Assembly: GCA_002690045.1 (NCBI GenBank)
Contig: NZDE01000019.1
Location: 40,935 to 104,934, forward strand
Origin: Alphaproteobacteria bacterium
GTDB taxonomy: Bacteria > Pseudomonadota > Alphaproteobacteria > Micavibrionales > Micavibrionaceae
Length of the DNA: 64,000 bases
Direction: 5' to 3'
Positions 23,799-33,126 of the stretch are shown piece by piece. Positions within the stretch are counted from its first letter, which is position 1; each line of letters opens with the position of its first letter. The position numbers were made by a program, and so were the translations under genes. The notes beneath the pieces were generated by a model. The model saw only the letters and a list, made by a program, of their open reading frames with translations, was not told where the DNA came from and ran no database searches.

Positions 23799-26087
23799 AT
23801 GAGCCAGAATCAAGCGCCGAAGGGCGATAACGGTCAAAATGCGCCGAAAAAAGATCAACCCGGTTTTCTAAAAAGAAACTTCATGAGCGTTGCATTAATT
23901 GCAGGCGCAAGCTTCTTTGCCTATAACTATCTATCACAAGATAATAACGCCCCTGTTGCTTATGATTTGATGACAAGCTCAGAATTTGTGCATGTTTTAG
24001 GCGATGGTGACATAAAATCTGCAAAGATTGAACAAGTTGATGGCCAATATGTTGTAACTGGCACATTAAATGTCAATGACTACAAAAAGCCTGACGCAGA
24101 GCCAAAACAGCTAAGCGAAAAAGAACTAGCGCAAGGCCCGAAATATAAAGCAGTTTTTGAAACATCAAGCCCTGCTGGGCTTTTAGCCGCGCAGAATGTG
24201 CCAACAAAAACAGTTGATTACGATCCGTACAAACGCCCAGCCGCTGAAATCATTACGATCGATGACCTTGAAATGCTTATCGACCAAGGCAAAGTTGCCG
24301 GCATCGCTTACACAAATAACGGCACAGGCCACGGCACTATTTTTGAAGGCGTTTACAAACCTGTAAAAGGTGACAATGACTATGAGGTCACCTTCCGTAC
24401 TGCAGAACATGGCGCAAACACAGAAAACGTTATCAAGAAAATTCACGATGCAGGCATTAAACGCTCTTACATCGCACCAGAAGCGCCAAGCTCTTTCATG
24501 AGCTGGATTCCAACCTTATTGCTTATCGGCGCAATCATGTTTATCGCCCGCTGGCAAATGGGCGCAATGGGCGGCGGCGGTGCTGGCGGCGTTGCCAACC
24601 GTAAAAGCCATCAGCAAATCAATCCTGAAGAGATCGAACAAGGCTTTGATGATGTTCAGGGCATTGACCATGCGAAGAAATCATTGCAACAAATGGTACG
24701 CTACCTGAAAAACCCTGAAAAACTCTCAAAAATGGGCGGTAAACCACCAAAAGGTGCGTTGCTTTCAGGGCCTCCAGGTACAGGTAAAACTATGCTTGCC
24801 AAAGCTGTTGCCAAGGAAGCGGGCGTTCCGTTCTTCTCAATCAACGGTTCTGACTTTGTTGAAATGTATGTCGGCACAGGCGCACGCCGCGCCCGTCAGT
24901 TATTCGAAGACGCACGCGCGCATTCACCATGTATCATCTTCATAGATGAAATCGATGCCGTTGGCGGTAACCGTGGTGGCAATATGACCAACGGCCATAG
25001 TGAGCAACAACAAACATTGACACAAATCCTAACGGCAATGGATGGTTTTGAAGCAGATAGCGGCATTGTCGTTCTTGCTGCGACCAACCGCCCAGAAAGC
25101 CTTGACCCTGCACTTACACGTGCTGGTCGTCTTGACCGTAAAATCGTCGTCGATGTACCCGACCTAGCAGGCCGCGTTAAAATTCTTGAGAAATATGTTG
25201 GCGAAGCAAGCTGCGCTGATGATGTTAACATCGAACAGCTTGGGCAATCTACACCAGGTTGGCCGGGTGCAGAACTACGCAATCTTGTAAACGAAGCTTT
25301 AGCGCTCGCCGAAGATCAAGGCCGAGATGAAGCCAATATGATGGACTTCATCAATGCCCGTGACAATTTGGTGTTTGGTGAAAAACGCTATTTAAACATT
25401 ACGGAAGAAGAGCGCATGCTCACCTGCCGTCACGAAGCAGGTCACGCCATTTTGATGAAATACACAGATGGTAGTGACAAAATCCTTAAAGCAACAGCCG
25501 TTCCACGCTCAAAAACATTGGGTATGGTTGAAACCGTCTTTGAAGGCGACAAAGTTTCATATAACAAGAAGCAGCTTCTTGCCCTTATGGATACGTTTAT
25601 GGCAGGCCGCTTGGCTGAAGAAATCTTCCATGGTGAAGATTCTGTAACAACTGGCGCATCTAACGACATTAAACAAGCCACAAAAATCGCGCGCCAAATG
25701 GTGCTTGATTGGGGCTGGTCACGTTTTGGCATGCAAAGCTTCACCGAAGAACAGCGCGCTACATTCCTTTCACAAGGCTCATCATCTTTAATCGATATGT
25801 CGAACGAACAGAAAAAAGACCTTGATGAAGAAATCAACAAACTCATCAAAGAATCCGAAGAACGCGCACGCAAGGTGATCGAAGATCGTACGGCTGAGCT
25901 TCTGGCGGTTGCTGATGCGCTTTATGAATATGAAACCATCACAGGTGACGAAATTGACCTTGTCTGTTCTGGCGGGAAAATTTCCCGCAAGCCGACAGAG
26001 GCCGCAAATGATAACAACAAAAAGACTGCGGGCAACAACCAGCAGCAAGGACCATCTCAAGACGGGCCACAAATGAATATGGGCTAA
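23799..26087 (+). CDS. FtsH-like membrane AAA+ zinc metalloprotease, divergent
   Basis: The 762-residue protein has one membrane helix near residues 30-46, a periplasmic domain of about 180 residues, and a second helix near 234-250 ([17 protein letters not shown]). The AAA+ ATPase then shows Walker A GPPGTGKT (about 324-331), Walker B '[10 protein letters not shown]' and SRH '[23 protein letters not shown]'. The peptidase has HEAGH near residue 545 with the third ligand in '[11 protein letters not shown]'. It degrades membrane and regulatory proteins. Compared with typical FtsH the periplasmic domain is about twice as long, the pore loop reads '[17 protein letters not shown]' instead of the usual MFVGVGASRVRD, and the SGADL region reads '[15 protein letters not shown]'. 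It could be a second, specialised FtsH; tilS and folP, usual FtsH neighbours, are absent. Confidence 0.9.
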   Translation: MSQNQAPKGDNGQNAPKKDQPGFLKRNFMSVALIAGASFFAYNYLSQDNNAPVAYDLMTSSEFVHVLGDGDIKSAKIEQVDGQYVVTGTLNVNDYKKPDAEPKQLSEKELAQGPKYKAVFETSSPAGLLAAQNVPTKTVDYDPYKRPAAEIITIDDLEMLIDQGKVAGIAYTNNGTGHGTIFEGVYKPVKGDNDYEVTFRTAEHGANTENVIKKIHDAGIKRSYIAPEAPSSFMSWIPTLLLIGAIMFIARWQMGAMGGGGAGGVANRKSHQQINPEEIEQGFDDVQGIDHAKKSLQQMVRYLKNPEKLSKMGGKPPKGALLSGPPGTGKTMLAKAVAKEAGVPFFSINGSDFVEMYVGTGARRARQLFEDARAHSPCIIFIDEIDAVGGNRGGNMTNGHSEQQQTLTQILTAMDGFEADSGIVVLAATNRPESLDPALTRAGRLDRKIVVDVPDLAGRVKILEKYVGEASCADDVNIEQLGQSTPGWPGAELRNLVNEALALAEDQGRDEANMMDFINARDNLVFGEKRYLNITEEERMLTCRHEAGHAILMKYTDGSDKILKATAVPRSKTLGMVETVFEGDKVSYNKKQLLALMDTFMAGRLAEEIFHGEDSVTTGASNDIKQATKIARQMVLDWGWSRFGMQSFTEEQRATFLSQGSSSLIDMSNEQKKDLDEEINKLIKESEERARKVIEDRTAELLAVADALYEYETITGDEIDLVCSGGKISRKPTEAANDNNKKTAGNNQQQGPSQDGPQMNMG

Positions 26088-26138
26088 AATAAGAAGTTTA
26101 ATTTATAAAACGCACATATATACAAACAATAAACTTTA

Positions 26139-26179
26139 ACTCCTGCAAAACTGAGCAATTTGCGCCGATTTGCAGGAGT
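26139..26179. terminator. Inverted repeat after ftsH, possible terminator
   Basis: ACTCCTGCAAA and TTTGCAGGAGT form a perfect 11-bp stem with a 19-base loop. Only a weak T-rich tract follows, so it may act as a terminator or an mRNA 3' stabiliser. The rest of the 209-bp gap before 26297 shows no gene. Confidence 0.5.
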
Positions 26180-26296
26180 AATTCTATCAAGATAAAACTA
26201 TTATTAGCACAAAAACAAAATGCGCAACTACCGCATTAACGCAAACACAGCGCCCAACAAAACAACTAAAGAAAAATCAGGCTAAACCAAAACAGC

Positions 26297-26935
26297 TTAA
26301 GGCATCTTCTCCTCAATTGGGGCATTATGATCATGCGGCTTTGGTGCAAGATAGACAATGCGTCTGCGCCAAAAGATAAACGCCATAAAGCCCCATTCCG
26401 TTACCATCAAAAACAGCGGATAGAACAATACCGTCAAGCTAAATTCAGGCACAGTCAGCAAAATAAAGAAATAACGCAGCCCCGCCCAAAAGTAAGACAC
26501 GGGCGGCTCACTACTTGGGTCAACATAGGTTTTACGAACTGTTGGATAAAAGGTAAGAATATCAATACAAATGATCAAAACAAGCGTCAAAACCGGGTCT
26601 TTTGTAACAACCCACACAGGAATTAGCGTCAATCCTGCCAAAAAAGCTACCCAATCCGACCTTTTTATATCCTTTTCACCATAAAATAGCGCCAAAAAGG
26701 CCACAAACCAGCACGTAAGCCCCACAAATAACAGCATGTATGCCGAGAAATCGCCACCCAACTTCAACTGCGCATACGCCCCAATCGAAATAATCAGCCC
26801 CCAATTAACCCAGCTAAATAAGTGCGGACGTGTCTCGCGTTTAAATATACTAATGAAATATGTGCCATAACGAATGATGGACACCAAAACGGTCAAAACT
26901 GCAAAAATAAACGCACGCTCAAAAAACTGTTCCAT
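26297..26935 (-). CDS. Unknown multi-pass membrane protein
   Basis: The 212-residue protein has six or seven hydrophobic helices and a short His/Asp/Glu-containing cytoplasmic tail ('PKPHDHNAPIEEKMP'). The phrase 'TRPHLFSWVNWGLIISIG' and a second similar stretch 'YPTVRKTYVDPSSEPPVSYFWAGLRY' hint at two internally related halves, as in PQ-loop/SWEET-type proteins, but the classical PQ motif is absent. I do not recognise the family. It is divergent from the sodium:solute symporter gene, with a CRP-like palindrome between them. Confidence 0.6.
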   Translation of the reverse strand: MEQFFERAFIFAVLTVLVSIIRYGTYFISIFKRETRPHLFSWVNWGLIISIGAYAQLKLGGDFSAYMLLFVGLTCWFVAFLALFYGEKDIKRSDWVAFLAGLTLIPVWVVTKDPVLTLVLIICIDILTFYPTVRKTYVDPSSEPPVSYFWAGLRYFFILLTVPEFSLTVLFYPLFLMVTEWGFMAFIFWRRRIVYLAPKPHDHNAPIEEKMP

Positions 26936-27063
26936 ATAAAACCTTCAATACCGAGGGAAAGAATATTTCGACTTCCCTTGAAAATACTATTCACATCCCT
27001 TATGTTTGTACCATATTTATGGTTTTGTATAGCGAAATGCAAAACATATCCAGTATGCGCTTT

Positions 27064-27083
27064 AATGTGACTTGGCTCACATT
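27064..27083. promoter_or_regulatory. Perfect CRP-type palindrome
   Basis: AATGTGA-CTTGGC-TCACATT has perfect seven-base arms and contains the full TGTGA-N6-TCACA consensus of CRP. It lies 56 bp upstream of the symporter start and 128 bp upstream of the divergent membrane-protein gene. Binding by a CRP/FNR-family regulator is likely from the sequence; which protein and which ligand are unknown. Confidence 0.6.
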
Positions 27084-27139
27084 CAATAATAAGAATAAAA
27101 ATCAAATGCGCATAGAACAATCAAATATATGGTGTATTC

Positions 27140-28573
27140 ATGGTTGCGATTAGCTTCATTGCTTTTCTTTTATTATTTGTATGTGTTGGCGTTTTATCTT
27201 TTTCAAAAAAGAAAACCACATCACAAGATTACCTTCTTGCCAGCCAGAACATAAAACCTTGGCTCGTCGCGTTATCCGCCGTAGCTACCAATAATAGCGG
27301 CTATATGTTTATTGGCCAAATCGGCTTTACCTATATGTATGGGCTACACTCTATTTGGCTTATGATTGGCTGGGTTGTTGGTGACTTCTTCACTTCAACT
27401 TTCGTTCACAAACGACTGCGTGAAGTTTCCGAAGAACGGAAAGTCATGAGCTTCGCAAGCCTCATCAGTGAATGGCATGGCCATAATTACAAAAAACTGC
27501 GCGTTCTATGCGGCCTGATTACTGTTATGTTCCTTGGCACCTACGCCGCCGCGCAGCTTAATGCGGGCAGTAAAGCACTACATATCATGTTTGATTGGGA
27601 CTATTCTGTCGGCGCAATTATCGGCAGTATAATCGTCCTATCTTATTGTTTTGCTGGCGGCATACGCGCATCGATATGGACAGATGCCGCACAATCTTTC
27701 GTAATGTTTGCGGCAATGGCCATCATGGTCTTTATTGGCATAAGCACGGTTGGCGGCTTTGGGCCATTCATGGAAAGCTTAAATAACGTTTCCCCCAAAT
27801 ATATGGATTTATTCCCTGATACCACCTTATTTGGCAGCAATGCTGTCGCCTCTATTTTATTCGTCATGGGCTGGTTCTTTGCAGGCATAGGCGTTATTGG
27901 TCAGCCGCACATAATGATCCGCTTTATGACGATCGATGATGCAGACAAAATTTGGAAGGCGCGCTCATATTATTATGGCTTCTATATCGCTTTCTATGCG
28001 CTGACGATAATTACAGCGCTCGCAGCACGCCTTTTACTTCCTGAGGTTGATGCCTTTGATGCGGAGCTAGCTTTGCCAGCATTAGCGCAAGAGCTTCTTC
28101 CAGAAATCCTTGTGGGCTTAGTTCTCGCAGGTCTTTTCGCCGCAACAATGTCTACAGCAGATTCACAAATATTAAGCTGTACAGCAGCGCTAACAAATGA
28201 CCTGTTCCCTCAAAAGCTATCTGGTTATAAGACCAATAAGTTTGCGACCGTGTTCATCACCGCTCTAGCCTTGATGATCGCGCTGTTTGGCAGCAAAAGC
28301 GTCTTTAGCCTTGTACTGATCGCATGGTCTGCGTTAGCCAGTGCATTTGCCCCTATACTCATTCTGCACGCGCTAAACCGTGACACAACGGAAAACCAAG
28401 CAATTGCAATGGTTGTCGGGGGCATAGGATCTATGTTAGCGTGGCGTCACTTTGGTTTAAACGACATAACTTATGAAATCGTTGCCGGCATCACTGGCGG
28501 TTTTGTAATATATCTCGTCTATGGGGTGTTACTCAAAATCACAGGACATAACGGCAACAAAGTTAAGGCATAA
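27140..28573 (+). CDS. Sodium:solute symporter (SSS family, PutP-like)
   Basis: The 477-residue protein has about 12-13 membrane helices. The 'SQDYLLASQNIKPWLVALSAVATNNSGYMFIGQIGFTY' region, the signature 'FAGGIRASIWTDAAQSFVM' and 'GLFAATMSTADSQILSCTAALTNDLF' are typical of PutP-type sodium/proline symporters. The substrate cannot be fixed from sequence; proline, a betaine or another methylated amine are possibilities. Its stop codon directly abuts the start of a homocysteine S-methyltransferase gene, so an imported methyl donor such as S-methylmethionine or a betaine is an attractive inference. A CRP-like palindrome lies upstream. Confidence 0.88.
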   Translation: MVAISFIAFLLLFVCVGVLSFSKKKTTSQDYLLASQNIKPWLVALSAVATNNSGYMFIGQIGFTYMYGLHSIWLMIGWVVGDFFTSTFVHKRLREVSEERKVMSFASLISEWHGHNYKKLRVLCGLITVMFLGTYAAAQLNAGSKALHIMFDWDYSVGAIIGSIIVLSYCFAGGIRASIWTDAAQSFVMFAAMAIMVFIGISTVGGFGPFMESLNNVSPKYMDLFPDTTLFGSNAVASILFVMGWFFAGIGVIGQPHIMIRFMTIDDADKIWKARSYYYGFYIAFYALTIITALAARLLLPEVDAFDAELALPALAQELLPEILVGLVLAGLFAATMSTADSQILSCTAALTNDLFPQKLSGYKTNKFATVFITALALMIALFGSKSVFSLVLIAWSALASAFAPILILHALNRDTTENQAIAMVVGGIGSMLAWRHFGLNDITYEIVAGITGGFVIYLVYGVLLKITGHNGNKVKA

Positions 28574-29476
28574 ATGACAACAGTTATTCTTCTTGATGGC
28601 GGGATGGGGCAAGAGCTTATAAAACGCGCCAAAGCCCCAATTACACCCCTATGGTCTGCGCAGGTTATGCAAGACCATCCTGATCTAGTAGAAGATCTGC
28701 ATCTGGAATTCATAGAAGCCGGTGCAAAAGTCATAACGCTTAACACATATACAGCCACGCCAGGCCGCCTAGCAAGAGATGCCGATGCCGCCTCCCTAAA
28801 CCCAATACATGAAAGCGCCATTAAGGCGGCACACAACGCCGTAAATAGAAGCGGAAAGCAAGACATTCGGGTTGCGGGGTGCCTTCCCCCTTTGATGGCA
28901 AGCTATTTAAGCGCCGAAGCCCCAGACTATCTAACCAGTCTTGACCACTATCAGTCCCTTGTTGATCTACAGCAACATGATGTTGATTTATTTATATGCG
29001 AAACAATGTCAAATATTGCCGAAACCAAAGCCGCAGCCACTGCCGCCAAAAGCACAGCAAAAGAGACATGGGTCAGCTTTGTCCTTAACGAAAGAACCAA
29101 AAAACTCCCCTCTGGCGAACAAATCGAGCGCGCCGTTTTCGAATTAGAAGCTTTGGGCGTTGACGCCATCCTCATTAACTGCTGTTCCCCAGAGACCATT
29201 AACCAAGCATTGCCAACCCTCACAAAACTGCATGATAATATTGGCGCCTATGCGAATGCGTTTGAAAACACAGATGCCTTAACCGCGGGCGGCACGGTAG
29301 AGTGCCTAAATGAACGCCAAGATATTCTTCCCAAATCATATGCCGAACAAAGCCTACAATGGATTAATCAAGGTGCCAAAATAATCGGTGGATGCTGCGC
29401 CATTGGTCCTGAGCATATAAAAACACTTCATGATCGCTTAATAGCTGAGGGCATAGAGATAAAATCCACCATCTAA
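28574..29476 (+). CDS. Homocysteine S-methyltransferase family protein
   Basis: The 300-residue protein has the zinc-dependent methyltransferase barrel: N-terminal 'ILLDGGMGQELIKR', 'GAKVITLNTYTATPGRL', 'VAGCLPPL', and the three zinc cysteines in 'INCCSPE' and 'IIGGCCAIGPEHI'. It methylates homocysteine to methionine with a small-molecule methyl donor; family members use S-methylmethionine, betaine or S-adenosylmethionine. The start codon immediately follows the symporter stop (no spacer), indicating a two-gene operon. AhcY, which makes homocysteine, is 11 kb away. Confidence 0.9.
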   Translation: MTTVILLDGGMGQELIKRAKAPITPLWSAQVMQDHPDLVEDLHLEFIEAGAKVITLNTYTATPGRLARDADAASLNPIHESAIKAAHNAVNRSGKQDIRVAGCLPPLMASYLSAEAPDYLTSLDHYQSLVDLQQHDVDLFICETMSNIAETKAAATAAKSTAKETWVSFVLNERTKKLPSGEQIERAVFELEALGVDAILINCCSPETINQALPTLTKLHDNIGAYANAFENTDALTAGGTVECLNERQDILPKSYAEQSLQWINQGAKIIGGCCAIGPEHIKTLHDRLIAEGIEIKSTI

Positions 29477-29501
29477 CCCTGTTTTAGACATTAAAACCAA
29501 C

Positions 29502-29534
29502 AAAAAAGCCCCCGCAGCATAACACTACGGGAGC
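29502..29534 (-). terminator. Intrinsic terminator of valS
   Basis: Read on the minus strand, GCTCCCGTAG and CTGCGGGGGC form a ten-base stem (two G-U pairs allowed) with a seven-base loop, followed by TTTTTTG. It lies 33 bp after the valS stop codon and also between convergent genes. Confidence 0.8.
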
Positions 29535-29566
29535 CCATATATAGCATTTCAATTTTCTAAACGAAA

Positions 29567-32077
29567 TTACCCTTCTGCCGCCATTGGTGTAATTTCAAAG
29601 GCCGTTTCATCCGCATCATTAGCTGTCTCAATATTAAGCGCCTTTGCACGCGCCGCAGACAGTAATGAATTTTTGATCGTCTTCAAGCGATCTTCTGCGT
29701 CACCTTCATCTTTACCAAGTGAAATGGTCACAGATTCAAGCAATGCGCCTGCGCCAATTTGCTGTTCTGAGCGCAAGCGGCGTACGCCAGCGAGCGTTTT
29801 TAGGACGTAATCCATATCCGCCGCACCGTCATGAGCAATAATCGCCGCATCAGCCTTTGGCCATGCTGATACATGAAGAGATGAATAGTCTTCGCCAAAC
29901 TTACCCGCTTGCTGATAAATTTCTTCCGTTACAAATGGTGTAAACGGCGCAAATAAACCAAGCAGCATGCGCAGGGAGTCAAACAAAGTTGCCTGCGCTG
30001 ATAGGCGCGCCGCATCATCCCAATCATAATTATCCCAGAAGCGCGCCTTAATAAGCTCCAGATAGTTATCACAGAATGTACCCCAGAAGAACTTATGTAG
30101 CTTGTCTTTGGCGCTCGCATAATCAAACCCATCAAAAGACTTCGTCATATCATCGGCCAGCTTATGCAAGTTTTTCAAAAGCCAGCGGTCTTCCAATGTG
30201 CGGTCTTCAAATTTCGGAAATTTGCTTGGGTCAACATCATCGCCCAAATACATAAACGCCATACGCGCCACGTTCCAAAGCTTAACAACAATCTTACGGC
30301 CGTCTTTGACTTCTTTTTCGTGGTAACGTAGATCTTGACCAAGGTGCGAGTTCGCCGCCCAGTAACGCAGGGCATCGGCGCCGTATTTCTCAACAACTGA
30401 ACCTGGGTCATAACGGTTATAACCATTCGCATCGGTAAATTTCTCAAGGTCACGTTTGGAAACCTTCTTACCTTGCTCATTGAGGCCCCAACCTGAAATC
30501 ATCACGTTTTTCCATGGTAGGGTATCTGTGTGATATTCAGATTTAATCAATGTATAGAACAGCCATGTGCGAATAATTTCAAAGGCCTGAACGCGCAGAT
30601 CCATTGGGTAAATATCCATAGAACCCTTAACCTCATCACGCCCCGCCCAGTTGGCGTTAATCAGCGGCGTAAGCGATGACGTCATCCATGTTTCCATCAC
30701 ATCTGTTTCAGGCACAATCGTCATGCCCGCATATTTTTCCTGTGCCCATTTTGGCGGCGCAGATTCAATCGGGTCAATCGGCAGGTCAGCTTCATCAGCG
30801 ACAATCACATCACCTGTTTCTTTTACATACCAAATTGGGAATGGCACGCCATAGAAACGCTGACGCGAGATGTTCCAGTTATATTTTAGGCCATCAATCC
30901 AGTGTTCCAGACGAACCTTCATCCAGTCAGGGAACCACTCAAGCTCATCCATACGCTTACGGAAGCGGTCTTTGTGGTCAAGTACGTTAATGAACCACTG
31001 CGGCGCCATCACAAATTCAACTGGTTGCTCCGAGCGCTCACCTACAGTCACATTTTGAACAACTTTTTGTTCACCGCGGATAAGGTCGGCTTCTTTAAGG
31101 TCCTTTACAATATGCGCGCGGGCATTAATCGCATCAAGGCCTGCATATTTGCCGGCCATCTCAGTCATTTTTCCATCTGGACCCAAGATAATACGTGTAT
31201 CAAGATTATCTTCTTTCCACTTTTTAACGTCTTCACCATCACCAAATGTACAAACCTGCATCAAGCCTGTGCCAAATTCCAAATCAACTTCTTCGGATGT
31301 TTTGATCGGCACTTCACGGCCATCTGAAAGCGGGACAATGGCTGTTTTACCAACCAAATGTTGGTAACGCGTATCTTCTGGGTTGAAATACATCGCCACA
31401 CAAGCCGGAATAAGCTCTGGACGTGTGGTTGAGATAACCAAGTCATTGCCTTCCGCATCTTTAAAAGCAATGTCATACATCTTGCCTTTACGCTCAATTG
31501 TCTCACAATCAGCCTGCGCGAGCGCTGTTTCAAAATGCGTATCCCACTGCACAGGTTCGTCTGAACGGTAAATCAAACCTTTATTATATAAATCAAGGAA
31601 TGACTTTTGTGCTGTGTGGCGTGAACGATCATCAATAGTTGAATAACGCAATGTCCAGTCCACAGACAGGCCAAGCGAGCGCCAAAGCTCTTCATAAGTT
31701 TTCGCACCTTTTTGTGTTTCATCAATACATAGTTTGCGGAATTCACTGCGCGTGGTTTTTTTCTTATTGATTTTATAGGTTTGTTCAACATAACGCTCTG
31801 TCGGTAGGCCATTATCATCAAAACCCATTGGGTAAAAAATGTTAAAACCAAGCATACGTTTGTAACGAATAACAATTTCTGCCTGCGTATAAGACATCGC
31901 GTGACCAACATGCAAATGCGCTGCCGATACATATGGCGGCGGCGTATCAACCGAAAATAGCGGCTTATCTGAATTTGGGTCATAATCATGAATGCCTGTC
32001 GCATCCCACAGGGTGCGGCATTTATTTTCTAAATCTGCATTTTCAAAACTTTTATCAAGTTCAGGAAAGTTTACCAT
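29567..32077 (-). CDS. valS: Valyl-tRNA synthetase, archaeal/rickettsial-like type
   Basis: The 836-residue class I synthetase charges tRNA-Val. The HIGH motif is HVGH (56-59) within 'PPPYVSAAHLHVGHAMSYTQ', and 'YPMGFDDNGLPTER' follows. The editing domain shows 'ISTTRPELIPACVAM'. The KMSKS motif reads K538-V-S-K-R542, an unusual variant. The sequence type, including 'FDDNGLPTER' and 'EKYGADALRYWAANSHLGQD', is that of archaeal ValRS and the Rickettsiales ValRS rather than the usual bacterial form of about 950 residues with a long C-terminal coiled coil. A long imperfect inverted repeat sits about 40-140 bp upstream of the start. Confidence 0.95.
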   Translation of the reverse strand: MVNFPELDKSFENADLENKCRTLWDATGIHDYDPNSDKPLFSVDTPPPYVSAAHLHVGHAMSYTQAEIVIRYKRMLGFNIFYPMGFDDNGLPTERYVEQTYKINKKKTTRSEFRKLCIDETQKGAKTYEELWRSLGLSVDWTLRYSTIDDRSRHTAQKSFLDLYNKGLIYRSDEPVQWDTHFETALAQADCETIERKGKMYDIAFKDAEGNDLVISTTRPELIPACVAMYFNPEDTRYQHLVGKTAIVPLSDGREVPIKTSEEVDLEFGTGLMQVCTFGDGEDVKKWKEDNLDTRIILGPDGKMTEMAGKYAGLDAINARAHIVKDLKEADLIRGEQKVVQNVTVGERSEQPVEFVMAPQWFINVLDHKDRFRKRMDELEWFPDWMKVRLEHWIDGLKYNWNISRQRFYGVPFPIWYVKETGDVIVADEADLPIDPIESAPPKWAQEKYAGMTIVPETDVMETWMTSSLTPLINANWAGRDEVKGSMDIYPMDLRVQAFEIIRTWLFYTLIKSEYHTDTLPWKNVMISGWGLNEQGKKVSKRDLEKFTDANGYNRYDPGSVVEKYGADALRYWAANSHLGQDLRYHEKEVKDGRKIVVKLWNVARMAFMYLGDDVDPSKFPKFEDRTLEDRWLLKNLHKLADDMTKSFDGFDYASAKDKLHKFFWGTFCDNYLELIKARFWDNYDWDDAARLSAQATLFDSLRMLLGLFAPFTPFVTEEIYQQAGKFGEDYSSLHVSAWPKADAAIIAHDGAADMDYVLKTLAGVRRLRSEQQIGAGALLESVTISLGKDEGDAEDRLKTIKNSLLSAARAKALNIETANDADETAFEITPMAAEG

Positions 32078-32115
32078 TCTCGTCTCTCTTTTCCGCTCGG
32101 CAATTAAATTCTTAT

Positions 32116-32216
32116 TAGTCGTTTGAGTTTGTTTTGGGACAAGTCATTTGGGGTGAGGCCAATAAGGCATAGCTGAACGACAAATGACGCCGTAACAAAA
32201 CAAACCGAAACGACTA
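32116..32216. repeat. Long imperfect inverted repeat upstream of valS
   Basis: The arms 32116-32149 and 32182-32216 are complementary over about 34 bases with roughly 27 matches; both ends carry TAGTCGTTT / AAACGACTA and an internal TTTGTTTTG block matches exactly. The 32-base centre contains a smaller GCC/GGC hairpin. It could be a leader hairpin in the valS transcript or a small palindromic or MITE-like element. No target duplication is obvious. No gene is seen in the 217-bp gap. Confidence 0.6.
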
Positions 32217-32294
32217 TAAACACTGCACTTTATAGCGGGTTTAAGGATAATTCAAGATGATAAGCGCATATGACACGCAAAGAAATAATGAATT

Positions 32295-33041
32295 TTACGG
32301 CTGCGGGTCAAATTGCCCATGACGCAAGAAATTAATTGTTGCCTGCTGCGCATCTACATGGCTTGGCAAACCAATGTGATTGGCTAACACAACCAGATGT
32401 TCCTTCATATAAGGATGATGCGTACTCGCTACCGAAACACGGCCATCATTTTCTTTGCCATTAAAGAGGTTTCGCGCAACAAAATAAAGCCTGTTTTCAT
32501 TACCCGCAATGGACCCTAGCTCATACGGCAATGGTGCTACATTCTGCAATGCCGCCTGACGAAAGGCCGTTGTTAGCTCCTGTCCCGCAGGGCCAAAGAC
32601 ATGGTTATAATATTTACTGTTTAAATAATGACGGCTCATATAATCGGAAATATCGCTGCCGTGATATGGCGTTCCGAGCGTTACAACACGTCCCAAACAG
32701 TTAGGTGTATGGTTTTTGAGGATCTCTGCTGTAACCAAACCGCCCATAGAAAATCCAACGAAATGCGTACGCTGCGCTGACTTATTGAAGGTTGGGCTAA
32801 TATGTTTTTGTGAAAGATATTCTGCGCATTCAGCAATAGTTAATGTCGTTGACGGATAATCCCAATTATGCACCTCATAGCCCGCCTTAACAAGCGCAAC
32901 TTCAAGATCCACCAGATCCAAATAACTGCCCGTTGCCCCATGAAGAATGACAACACGTTCATTTTGATTATCGCAGCTTTTTGGATCTATCTGACACTTT
33001 GCCTTTTTATTAGCAAATTGAGAATTATCCAAATTAACCAT
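32295..33041 (-). CDS. Alpha/beta-hydrolase (lipase/esterase-like)
   Basis: The 248-residue protein shows the alpha/beta-hydrolase oxyanion strand 'RVVILHGATGSYLDLVDLEVALVKAGYEVHNWDYPST' and the nucleophile elbow GFSMGG, followed by 'VVTLGTPYHGSDISDYM', characteristic of triacylglycerol-lipase or PGAP1-like esterases. The catalytic Asp is plausibly in 'NDGRVSVAST' and the His in 'EHLVV' or 'NHIGLP'. No signal peptide is evident, so it is probably cytoplasmic. It is followed on the same strand, upstream in transcription, by the LpxR-like gene 85 bp away; both deal with lipids, but a functional link is only inferred. Confidence 0.8.
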   Translation of the reverse strand: MVNLDNSQFANKKAKCQIDPKSCDNQNERVVILHGATGSYLDLVDLEVALVKAGYEVHNWDYPSTTLTIAECAEYLSQKHISPTFNKSAQRTHFVGFSMGGLVTAEILKNHTPNCLGRVVTLGTPYHGSDISDYMSRHYLNSKYYNHVFGPAGQELTTAFRQAALQNVAPLPYELGSIAGNENRLYFVARNLFNGKENDGRVSVASTHHPYMKEHLVVLANHIGLPSHVDAQQATINFLRHGQFDPQP

Positions 33042-33126
33042 CCCTATATACTTATTCTTATTAACTTATAATAGCGATAGCATATAAAATTAGCTTTGGC
33101 TAGCCTTCACTTATCATAACGCACAA

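Noticed and set aside
32078..32294. T-box riboswitch upstream of valS
   Set aside because: T-boxes are not expected in proteobacteria, and I see neither the conserved T-box sequence nor a specifier loop; only a long inverted repeat is supported.
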